Shown here: in pieces, positions 23,273-28,911 of the stretch | How the letters are laid out: each line of letters opens with the position of its first letter | Numbering within the stretch: the stretch's first letter is position 1 | NCBI GenBank assembly: GCA_016302185.1 | Contig: JAEDOC010000012.1 | Location: forward strand, 1 to 28,911 | Direction: 5' to 3' | Length of the DNA stretch: 28,911 nucleotides | Origin: Clostridium sp. | GTDB taxonomy: Bacteria; Bacillota; Clostridia; Lachnospirales; Lachnospiraceae | Made by a program: the position numbers and the translations under genes | The notes under the pieces: generated by a model | Database searches by the model: none | The model's input: only the letters and a program-made list of their open reading frames with translations | What the model was told of the DNA's origin: nothing

Positions 23273-24853
23273 ATGAAAAAGAAAGTCTGGATTACCGGAG
23301 CGGCAGTTCTTGTGCTGGCCTCCGGATTATTACTTATACCCGCAAAGGAGACAACAGCGGGTACCCTTCCTTCCGGGTTTTTCGTGGGCGGCATGGAGCT
23401 GGCCGGTCTCTCGGAGGAAGAAGCGGATCAGAAGATTGAAGAGTATATTTCTTCCATTTCCGGTCAGAGCATCATTCTGACCATTGATGGAAATGAGATT
23501 GCCACTACAGCAGAGAAACTGGGCTTTTCCTGGGCGAACCGGGAAGAGATTGAGGCAGCGCAGGCGGAATATGCCGGCGGCAATCTCCTGAGACGGTACT
23601 TAAATCAGAAACGTCTGGAGAAGACACCGGTGGAGCTGGAGATAGAGACCTCGGTGGACGCGGGAAAGGTGGAGGAATTTGTAGAAAGCCACTTAAGCCC
23701 GTATACCAGAGAAGCGCAGGATGCGGTTCTGACCCGGGAAAATGGAGAATTTCAGGTAACGGAATCGGTTGCCGGCATGGAGGTGGACATCGCGGCAACC
23801 AAGAAAGCCCTGGATGAGGCGATTCAGGGTGGGTTGGACGCACCGGTCAAGGTGGCGGCGGTGGTGACAGAGACACAGCCGGCAAGAAGTACGGAAGAGC
23901 TGGCGACGGTTCAGGATGTTCTGGGAACTTTCAGTACCACCTTCAGCACCGGCAATGTATCCCGTTCTAAGAATTTAAGAACCGGTGCGTCCAAGGTGGA
24001 CGGCACGGTTCTGATGCCGGGAGAAGAATTCTCTGCCTATACCTGGCTGACCCCCTTTACCATTGAAAACGGATATGCGGCAGCCGGCTCTTACGCCAAC
24101 GGTCAGGTAGTAGATACTGTGGGAGGCGGCGCCTGCCAGCTCTGCACCACACTGTATAATGCGGCGCTGCTTTCGGAGCTGGAGATTACCCAGCGGCAGA
24201 ATCATTCCATGGTGGTAGGCTATGTAAAGCCGTCCCAGGATTCGGCCATTGCCGGAACAGTAAAGGATTTGAAATTCAAGAATTCCAATGATACCCCGAT
24301 CTATCTGGAGGGTGTGGTAAATGGAGGTGTACTGACCTTTACGATTTACGGAAAAGAGACCAGACCGGCCAACAGGGAGATTAAGTTTGTCTCTGAGACC
24401 GTCAGCGTAAAGGATCCGGGGGAGCCGATCATGAAGCAGGATCCGTCTCTGGCACCGGGAGCTAAGGTGAAGGAACAGTCTGCCCATCAGGGACTTCAGT
24501 CCCGCTTATGGAAGTATGTTTATGTAGACGGAGCGGAGACAGAAAAGCTGTTGATCAGTTCGGATACCTATATGGCATCAAAGGCAATCTACCGCGTGGG
24601 GCCGGCCGTGGCAGCAGCCGATGCGGCACCGGCCGATCCGGGAGCAGCCGCGGAGCCGGGAGAGACGGAAGCGCCGGCAGAGTCACAGCCGCAGGGGCCG
24701 GCAGGACCGGCAGCGACCGGACCGGGGGCAGAGAGTCCGTCCGGCAGCGCATCTGCGGAACCGGCTGCGGTAAGTCCCGCACCGGAGACAGCAAGTCCGG
24801 CACCGGCGGATGCAGAACCGGCGCAGCCGGCGGCGCCCGGCATGGGAGTATAG
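23273..24853 (+). CDS. VanW-family protein with G5-like domain and low-complexity tail
   Basis: A 526-aa exported protein with a signal anchor (about residues 5-22). A peptidoglycan-binding-4 type region covers about 30-200 (GLSEEEADQKIEEYIS). The VanW domain lies at about 230-345 with LMPGEEFSAYTWL, DTVGGGACQLCTTLYNAALL and QNHSMVVGYV. A G5-like domain follows at about 365-445 (YVDGAETEKLLISSDTYMA). The tail of about 80 residues is almost entirely Ala, Pro, Glu, Gly and Ser, and its DNA is much more GC-rich than the surroundings. VanW proteins are linked to cell wall function, but their biochemical activity is unknown. Confidence 0.9.
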   Translation: MKKKVWITGAAVLVLASGLLLIPAKETTAGTLPSGFFVGGMELAGLSEEEADQKIEEYISSISGQSIILTIDGNEIATTAEKLGFSWANREEIEAAQAEYAGGNLLRRYLNQKRLEKTPVELEIETSVDAGKVEEFVESHLSPYTREAQDAVLTRENGEFQVTESVAGMEVDIAATKKALDEAIQGGLDAPVKVAAVVTETQPARSTEELATVQDVLGTFSTTFSTGNVSRSKNLRTGASKVDGTVLMPGEEFSAYTWLTPFTIENGYAAAGSYANGQVVDTVGGGACQLCTTLYNAALLSELEITQRQNHSMVVGYVKPSQDSAIAGTVKDLKFKNSNDTPIYLEGVVNGGVLTFTIYGKETRPANREIKFVSETVSVKDPGEPIMKQDPSLAPGAKVKEQSAHQGLQSRLWKYVYVDGAETEKLLISSDTYMASKAIYRVGPAVAAADAAPADPGAAAEPGETEAPAESQPQGPAGPAATGPGAESPSGSASAEPAAVSPAPETASPAPADAEPAQPAAPGMGV

Positions 24854-24857
24854 AAGG

Positions 24858-25442
24858 ATGAGATTAGAGAATAACCTGCGATATGACGGCGTGATGGAGC
24901 CGGATCAGGATCTGGTTGTCGCCGGTTATATTGCATTAAGCGGAACTGCCCGATTGGCGGTTGTCGGAAGCGAAGCATTGTCGAAGAGATTTACCAGGAG
25001 CTTTGTAAAGCGGTGTCAGGAGATCGATAAGACTCGGGGGGTGAAGACAGTCCCCGGTATTTCAGCTTTCGGAGCAGCCTCCTGGTGCATGGTCGGGGAG
25101 GGCGGCGTGATGGCGGCGCTCTGGGATTATTTTGAGGCATTCGATCTGGGATTTGAGATAGAGCTTAGGCGTCTTCCGATCTTACAGGAGACTGTGGAGG
25201 TCTGTGAGGTGTTTGATGTGAATCCTTACCGGCTTCAGTCAGAGGGCTGTATTCTCATGACGGCGGCCAATGGCAGGGTCCTGGCGGCTTCCCTGGAGAA
25301 GCAGGGGATTCCTGCGGTGGTAATCGGCAGAACGACAAAAAGCATTGGCCGAAGGATCCGTAATGGAGAGCTTCAGACCTTTCTGGATCGGCCAAAGCCC
25401 GATGAATTATATAAAATCCAATTAACAGGAGGTAAGTTATGA
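24858..25442 (+). CDS. AIR-synthase-related C-terminal domain protein
   Basis: A 194-aa protein that matches only the C-terminal half of the PurM/HypE/ThiL/SelD superfamily: GEGGVMAALWDYFEAFDLGFEI, LPILQETVEVCEVFDVNPYRL and SEGCILMTAANGRV are the usual AIRS_C landmarks (the first is quoted here in two parts: GEGGVMAALWDYF and EAFDLGFEI). The N-terminal ATP-binding half is absent, so ordinary ATP-dependent activity is doubtful. The start at 24858 has GGAG nine bases upstream. Its stop overlaps the Lrp start as ATGA, tying it to the Lrp/aminotransferase pair. The role is unknown; a HypE-like origin is the best guess. Confidence 0.78.
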   Translation: MRLENNLRYDGVMEPDQDLVVAGYIALSGTARLAVVGSEALSKRFTRSFVKRCQEIDKTRGVKTVPGISAFGAASWCMVGEGGVMAALWDYFEAFDLGFEIELRRLPILQETVEVCEVFDVNPYRLQSEGCILMTAANGRVLAASLEKQGIPAVVIGRTTKSIGRRIRNGELQTFLDRPKPDELYKIQLTGGKL

Positions 25443-25921
25443 GAGAGAGAATTTTAGCGGTCATTGAAAAAAACAGCAGAATCAGTGTCAAGGATCTGGC
25501 GGATTTACTTGGAGAGAATGAGGCCGCGGTCGCGGCAGAGATCGCCGAGATGGAGAATGAGCACATTATCTGTGGCTACCATACCCTGATTAATTGGGAG
25601 CATACGGACGAGGAAAAGGTAATTGCCCTGATTGAAGTGAAGGTAACACCCCAGAGAGAGATGGGCTTTGACAAGATCGCGGAGCGAATCTATCAATACA
25701 GCGAGGTCAAAGCGGTTTACCTGATGTCCGGCGGTTTTGATTTTACCGTGATGATTGAGGCAAAAACCATGCGCGCGGTGGCACAGTTCGTGGCGGAGAA
25801 GCTGTCTACCATTGACTCTGTGCTCAGCACCTCCACCCATTTTGTGCTGAAAAAATATAAGGACCACGGTACCGTGCTGTGTGACGGTCCGCAGGATGAA
25901 AGGATGTTGATTGTTCCGTGA
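25439..25921 (+). CDS. Lrp/AsnC-family transcriptional regulator
   Basis: A 160-aa regulator. An N-terminal winged helix-turn-helix covers about 1-55 (ILAVIEKNSRISVKDLADLL). An effector-binding RAM domain follows (about 65-145), with VIALIEVKVTPQ, VKAVYLMSGGFDFTVMIEA and LSTSTHFVLKKYKDHG. Such proteins form octamers and respond to amino acids. The ATG overlaps the upstream stop (ATGA), and its own stop overlaps the GTG of the aminotransferase gene (GTGA), so the three are cotranslated and it may control or sense the product of the aminotransferase. Confidence 0.93.
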   Translation: MRERILAVIEKNSRISVKDLADLLGENEAAVAAEIAEMENEHIICGYHTLINWEHTDEEKVIALIEVKVTPQREMGFDKIAERIYQYSEVKAVYLMSGGFDFTVMIEAKTMRAVAQFVAEKLSTIDSVLSTSTHFVLKKYKDHGTVLCDGPQDERMLIVP

Positions 25922-27114
25922 GAAACCCGTTATCAGATACCATAGTGAAGATTCCGCCGTCCGGAATCCGTAAATTTTTTGATGTTGTCAGCGAGATGAA
26001 GGGAGCTATCTCCCTTGGTGTGGGCGAGCCGGATTTTGATACACCCTGGCATGTCCGGGAGGAGGGCATCTATTCCCTGGAAAAGGGCCGAACCTTCTAT
26101 ACCTCCAACGCAGGCTTAAAAGAATTAAAGATTGAGATCTGCAATTATTTAAAACGCCGTCAGGGCTTAACCTATGACTACAATTCCGAAGTTATGGTAA
26201 CTGTCGGAGGCAGTGAGGCCATCGATATTGCTCTGCGTGCCATGCTGAATCCGGGAGAGGAAGTGCTGATCCCTCAGCCCAGCTATGTTTCCTATGTTCC
26301 ATGTACGGTTCTGGCCGGAGGAAAACCGGTGATTATCGAACTGGAGGAAAAAGATGATTTCCGGCTGACAAGGGAGAAACTGATCGAAAAGATCACCCCC
26401 AATACCAAGGTGCTGATTCTGCCTTTTCCCAATAATCCCACCGGTGCGGTGATGGAGAAGCAGGATCTGGAAGAGATTGCCAAGGTGATTGAGGCTCATG
26501 ATATTTTTGTCATCAGTGATGAGATTTATTCGGAGCTGACTTATAAAGGAGAGCATGTATCCATTGCGGCGATCCCGGGAATGCAGGAGAGAACGGTCCT
26601 GATCAACGGATTTTCCAAGGCGTATGCCATGACCGGCTGGAGACTGGGCTATGCGGCTGCGCCGGCACTGGTCTTAAAGCAGATGCTGAAGATTCACCAG
26701 TTTGCCATTATGTGTGCCCCAACCACCAGCCAGTATGCGGCGGTGGAGGCCTTAAAGAACGGTGATGACGATATTCTCCGGATGAAGGTGGCCTATGATG
26801 AGCGCCGCCGCTATCTGCTCAAGGAATTCCGCAGTATGGGCATGGACTGCTTTGAGCCCTATGGCGCGTTCTATATGTTTCCCAGCATCAAGCGGTTTGG
26901 CATGACCTCGGATGAGTTTGCGACCAGACTTCTGCAGGAGGAAAAACTGGCGATTGTGCCGGGAACGGCCTTCGGTGATTGCGGAGAGGGCTATATGAGA
27001 GTATCCTATGCATATTCCATGGAAGATTTGAGAAAGGCGATGCAGCGAATTCACCGGTTTGTGGATCGCCTGGACGGAAAACAGGAAGAAACGAAGGCGG
27101 AAACGCCGGAATAA
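25918..27114 (+). CDS. PLP-dependent class I/II aminotransferase
   Basis: A 398-aa cytosolic fold-type I aminotransferase (AspC/PatA-like). Visible landmarks are ISLGVGEPDFDTP, GGSEAIDIALRAML, PFPNNPTGAVM with the substrate Asn, ISDEIYSEL with the PLP Asp201 and Tyr204, the Schiff-base Lys234 in NGFSKAYAMTGWRLGY, and a C-terminal MRVSYAYS with the carboxylate-binding Arg. The substrate is not determinable; aromatic or branched-chain amino acids are common for this subgroup. The GTG start overlaps the stop of the Lrp gene, and no good ribosome binding site is present, so translation depends on coupling. Confidence 0.95.
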   Translation: MRNPLSDTIVKIPPSGIRKFFDVVSEMKGAISLGVGEPDFDTPWHVREEGIYSLEKGRTFYTSNAGLKELKIEICNYLKRRQGLTYDYNSEVMVTVGGSEAIDIALRAMLNPGEEVLIPQPSYVSYVPCTVLAGGKPVIIELEEKDDFRLTREKLIEKITPNTKVLILPFPNNPTGAVMEKQDLEEIAKVIEAHDIFVISDEIYSELTYKGEHVSIAAIPGMQERTVLINGFSKAYAMTGWRLGYAAAPALVLKQMLKIHQFAIMCAPTTSQYAAVEALKNGDDDILRMKVAYDERRRYLLKEFRSMGMDCFEPYGAFYMFPSIKRFGMTSDEFATRLLQEEKLAIVPGTAFGDCGEGYMRVSYAYSMEDLRKAMQRIHRFVDRLDGKQEETKAETPE

Positions 27115-27129
27115 AAAGAGGCTTTGATA

Positions 27130-27627
27130 ATGAATATTGTATTGTATGAACCGGAGATGCCCTTAAATACCGGCAATATCGGCCGGACCTGTGTGGCGAC
27201 CAATACCCGCCTGCATTTAATCGAGCCGCTGGGCTTCCGCCTGAATGCGAAGGAGATCAAACGGGCAGGGCTGGACTACTGGCCGCATCTGGATGTAACC
27301 GTATATGCCGATTATCAGGATTTTCTGGATCGGAATCCGGGCGCGAAGATCTATATGGCAACGACAAAGGCACCTCATGTATATACGGAGGTTTCCTATG
27401 AGCCGGACTGCTATATCATGTTTGGGCCGGAGAGCCGGGGAATCCCGGAGGAGATTCTGGTAAAGCATCCCGATACCAGTGTGCGGATTCCCATGTGGGG
27501 AGAGACAAGATCCTTAAATCTGTCAAACTCCGTGGCGATTATTCTCTATGAAGCTCTGCGTCAGAACGGATTTGAGAAGATGACCATGGAAGGGCAGCTG
27601 AGAAATTATAGCTGGGAAGTAAAATAA
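27130..27627 (+). CDS. trmL: tRNA (cytidine/uridine-34 2'-O)-methyltransferase TrmL
   Basis: A 165-aa SPOUT-class methyltransferase that 2'-O-methylates the wobble base of tRNA-Leu. The knotted-fold motifs are clear: EPEMPLNTGNIGRTC (motif 1), MFGPESRGIPEEIL (motif 2) and LNLSNSVAIILYEALRQ (motif 3). The length is typical, with no extra N-terminal RNA-binding domain. The ATG at 27130 has GAGG eight bases upstream; a TTG two codons earlier is possible. It is the last gene of the long series and is followed by a hairpin. Confidence 0.95.
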   Translation: MNIVLYEPEMPLNTGNIGRTCVATNTRLHLIEPLGFRLNAKEIKRAGLDYWPHLDVTVYADYQDFLDRNPGAKIYMATTKAPHVYTEVSYEPDCYIMFGPESRGIPEEILVKHPDTSVRIPMWGETRSLNLSNSVAIILYEALRQNGFEKMTMEGQLRNYSWEVK

Positions 27628-27641
27628 ATACAGAAGTAAAT

Positions 27642-27672
27642 GCAGGAGGATGGCATTGAGCCATCCTTCTGC
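27642..27672 (+). terminator. Hairpin after trmL, probable weak terminator
   Basis: GCAGGAGGATGG (27642-27653) pairs with CCATCCTTCTGC (27661-27672) over 12 bp with one G-U pair and a 7-nt loop. It lies 14 nt after the trmL stop. The following bases are only moderately T-rich, so termination may be incomplete. Confidence 0.55.
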
Positions 27673-27720
27673 TGCGTTAAATCATTAAAATTGTATAAAA
27701 CAGGCGAAGGAAACTGTAAG

Positions 27721-27735
27721 AATTTTGTCAAAATG
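27721..27735 (+). promoter_or_regulatory. Candidate CodY box at the cstA promoter
   Basis: AATTTTGTCAAAATG matches 12 of 15 positions of the CodY consensus AATTTTCWGAAAATT. It ends four bases before the -35 box of the T-box transcript. CodY represses nutrient-uptake genes when branched-chain amino acids and GTP are plentiful in low-GC Firmicutes. A 12/15 match in A/T-rich DNA can arise by chance. Confidence 0.35.
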
Positions 27736-27739
27736 AAAA

Positions 27740-27768
27740 TTGACATGTCAGTAAGAACGTGATAAAAC
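27740..27768 (+). promoter_or_regulatory. Promoter of the T-box/cstA transcript
   Basis: TTGACA (27740-27745), a 17-bp spacer and TAAAAC (27763-27768). The -35 box lies in the perfect palindrome TGACATGTCA (27741-27750) and also pairs as TGTCAA/TTGACA with bases 27726-27731, so a regulator may bind here. The predicted transcript starts near 27775. Confidence 0.65.
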
Positions 27769-27775
27769 AATATCA

Positions 27776-28073
27776 ATGATATGAAATGCATGGATGGGGA
27801 CCTGCCGGATGGAGAACACTTCTTCCAGAGAGCTGCCGGTTGCTGGAACGGCGGCAGAAGCGCCAGATGGATCTCACCCCGGAGCTGCTTTTTTGAACGC
27901 GCGGCTGCGTCAGTAGAGAAAGACGGGTTCTTCCCGTTACAGGAGGCACTGGTTCCCGGATTGGATCCATCCGGAAGACGGAGGAGAGAGGCCGTAGCAG
28001 TACGGCAAGCAGAGTGGTACCGCGAAAAAGTTTCGTCTCTGCAGCACAGAAGATGTGCTGCAGATTTTTTTTG
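27776..28073 (+). promoter_or_regulatory. T-box riboswitch leader of cstA, probable leucine specifier
   Basis: The T-box core TGGTACCGCG lies at 28015-28024. Stem I has a GGGG/CCCC base (27796-27799 with 27877-27880), the AGAGA bulge at 27827-27831 and an apical GCTGCCG/CGGCGGC helix. Stem III is GCCGTA/TACGGC (27991-28006). GCAGAG at 28009-28014 can pair with CTCTGC at 28037-28042 to form the antiterminator, which excludes the terminator at 28039-28072. In the specifier loop, CTC at 27873-27875 is followed by A and then the basal helix, as in known leaders, so uncharged tRNA-Leu(GAG) is the likely ligand. The TGGT bulge fits a tRNA ending in ACCA, which agrees with A73 of tRNA-Leu. Confidence 0.92.
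28039..28072 (+). terminator. T-box-controlled terminator
   Basis: CTGCAGCACA (28039-28048) and TGTGCTGCAG (28054-28063) form a perfect 10-bp stem with a 5-nt loop, followed by eight T residues at 28065-28072. Its 5' arm overlaps the 3' strand of the antiterminator helix, so the two folds compete. Confidence 0.93.
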
Positions 28074-28186
28074 CGCTGTAAGAAATTCTCTCGACATTTC
28101 TCAAAAAGTTTCCGCTGCGGATTGCTCCCCTGCGGTTCATATCAGAGCAGACATACGTATATTTCACAGAAAGAGGGAAAAGAAAA

Positions 28187-28911
28187 ATGAATGGAATTAT
28201 GATGATGATAATTGCCATTGTAGTGTTAGGCGGTGCCTATCTCTTCTATGGCCGTTATCTGGAGAAGAAGTGGGGCATTGATCCCAACGCAAAGACACCG
28301 GCGTATGAGCTGGAGGACGGCGTGGACTATGTTCCTGCTGACACAAACGTTGTATTTGGACATCAGTTTGCATCGATTGCGGGCGCAGGCCCGATCAACG
28401 GACCGATTCAGGCTGCAATGTTCGGATGGCTTCCGGTTCTGTTATGGGTCCTGATCGGAGGCGTGTTCTTCGGAGCGGTGCAGGATTTCTCTGCAATGTA
28501 TGCATCTGTAAAGAATAAAGGCCGTACCATTGGCTATATTATTGAAGAATACATCGGAAAACTGGGCAAGAAGCTGTTTCTGGCATTCTGCTGGCTGTTC
28601 TGTATTCTGGTTGTTGCCGCTTTCGCCGACGTTGTAGCCGGAACCTTCAATGGTTTTGCGGTAAAGGATGGAGTAACCTCCACGATTGAGGCCAATGGTG
28701 CAGTAGCTACCACCTCCATGCTGTTTATTATTGAGGCTGTCTGCCTTGGTATGATCCTGAAATACGGTAAGCTGAATAAGTGGGTAAATACCGCGATTGC
28801 GTTAGGACTTCTGGTACTTGGTGTGGCTCTGGGACTTGCTTTCCCGGTATATATTCCGCGGGGAACCTGGCATATCATTATCTTCCTGTATGTGCTGGTA
28901 GCATCGGTTAC
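28187..28911 (+). CDS. cstA: CstA-family carbon starvation protein / peptide-pyruvate transporter (3' end outside window)
   Basis: The first 241 residues of a polytopic inner-membrane transporter are seen; the frame is open at the window end. After a first helix, the family signature follows: RYLEKKWGIDPNAKTPAYEL, VFGHQFASIAGAGPINGPIQ and GAVQDFSAMYASVKNKGRTI. CstA/BtsT proteins import pyruvate or peptides. AGAGGG lies about 10 bases before the ATG, and the 114 nt between the T-box terminator and the start hold no other gene. The gene is controlled by the T-box leader, which suggests that it serves amino-acid or peptide supply and is induced when a tRNA, probably tRNA-Leu, is uncharged. Confidence 0.95.
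   Translation, partial: MNGIMMMIIAIVVLGGAYLFYGRYLEKKWGIDPNAKTPAYELEDGVDYVPADTNVVFGHQFASIAGAGPINGPIQAAMFGWLPVLLWVLIGGVFFGAVQDFSAMYASVKNKGRTIGYIIEEYIGKLGKKLFLAFCWLFCILVVAAFADVVAGTFNGFAVKDGVTSTIEANGAVATTSMLFIIEAVCLGMILKYGKLNKWVNTAIALGLLVLGVALGLAFPVYIPRGTWHIIIFLYVLVASV

Noticed and set aside
24508..24978. Long open frames on both strands over the VanW tail
   Set aside because: GC-rich, low-complexity DNA keeps all frames open. The products are repetitive and have no ribosome binding sites; the VanW frame is the real one.
27781..28281. A 166-codon open frame across the T-box leader
   Set aside because: It runs through the conserved T-box RNA elements and the terminator and overlaps the start of cstA in another frame. 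The RNA structure explains the region fully.

Overview
The window looks like a chromosomal stretch of an anaerobic, Gram-positive, probably spore-forming Clostridia bacterium, most likely of the Lachnospiraceae type. The reasons are the strong AGGAGG-type ribosome binding sites, GTG and TTG starts, TTGACA/TATAAT-type promoters, a T-box leader, MecA, a VanW-family protein, a CwlD-like amidase, a 2[4Fe-4S] ferredoxin and moderate GC content. I saw no tRNA, rRNA, CRISPR array, insertion sequence or prophage. The species cannot be named from the sequence alone.

Layout. (1) 1-6452 (+): a TAXI-type TRAP transporter (lipoprotein binding protein, DUF1850 membrane protein, fused permease) closed by a hairpin terminator, then a LytS/LytTR-like two-component pair. 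The promoter in front of the binding-protein gene carries two 9-bp direct repeats, 21 bp apart, that fit the LytTR-domain binding consensus, so the pair probably controls the transporter. (2) 6453-9142: a MerR-like regulator (+), then on the minus strand a C26 amidotransferase-like hydrolase, a 56-residue ferredoxin and mecA, with clear promoters and terminators. (3) 9275-12153 (-): a second, unrelated TRAP transporter of the DctP-Q-M class. (4) 12386-14834 (+): a cytosolic Hanks-type Ser/Thr kinase fused to a MinD-like domain that lacks the usual P-loop lysines, a stand-alone paralogue of that domain, and a small charged protein. This is the least familiar module in the window. (5) 14996-16684 (+): a membrane-anchored GH18/SH3 protein; 16881-17756 (-): an Rpn-family nuclease. 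(6) 17993-27627 (+): a long co-directional series: CwlD-like amidase, threonylcarbamoyl-AMP synthase, DUF4080 radical SAM protein, endonuclease III, DEDDh exonuclease, a 36-residue membrane peptide, VanW protein, an isolated AIR-synthase C-terminal domain, Lrp/AsnC regulator, class I aminotransferase and TrmL. Many of these genes overlap or lie within a few bases of each other. (7) 27628-28911 (+): a T-box leader, complete to its terminator, in front of a CstA-family transporter that runs off the window end. Its specifier reads best as CUC (leucine), and a CodY-like box lies at its promoter.

Taken together the window combines nutrient uptake (two TRAP systems and CstA, two of them with readable control elements), envelope and spore-type wall enzymes, and housekeeping DNA and tRNA maintenance. 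The most promising leads are the LytTR operator linking the two-component system to the TAXI transporter, the amino-acid control of cstA, and the kinase/pseudo-MinD module.
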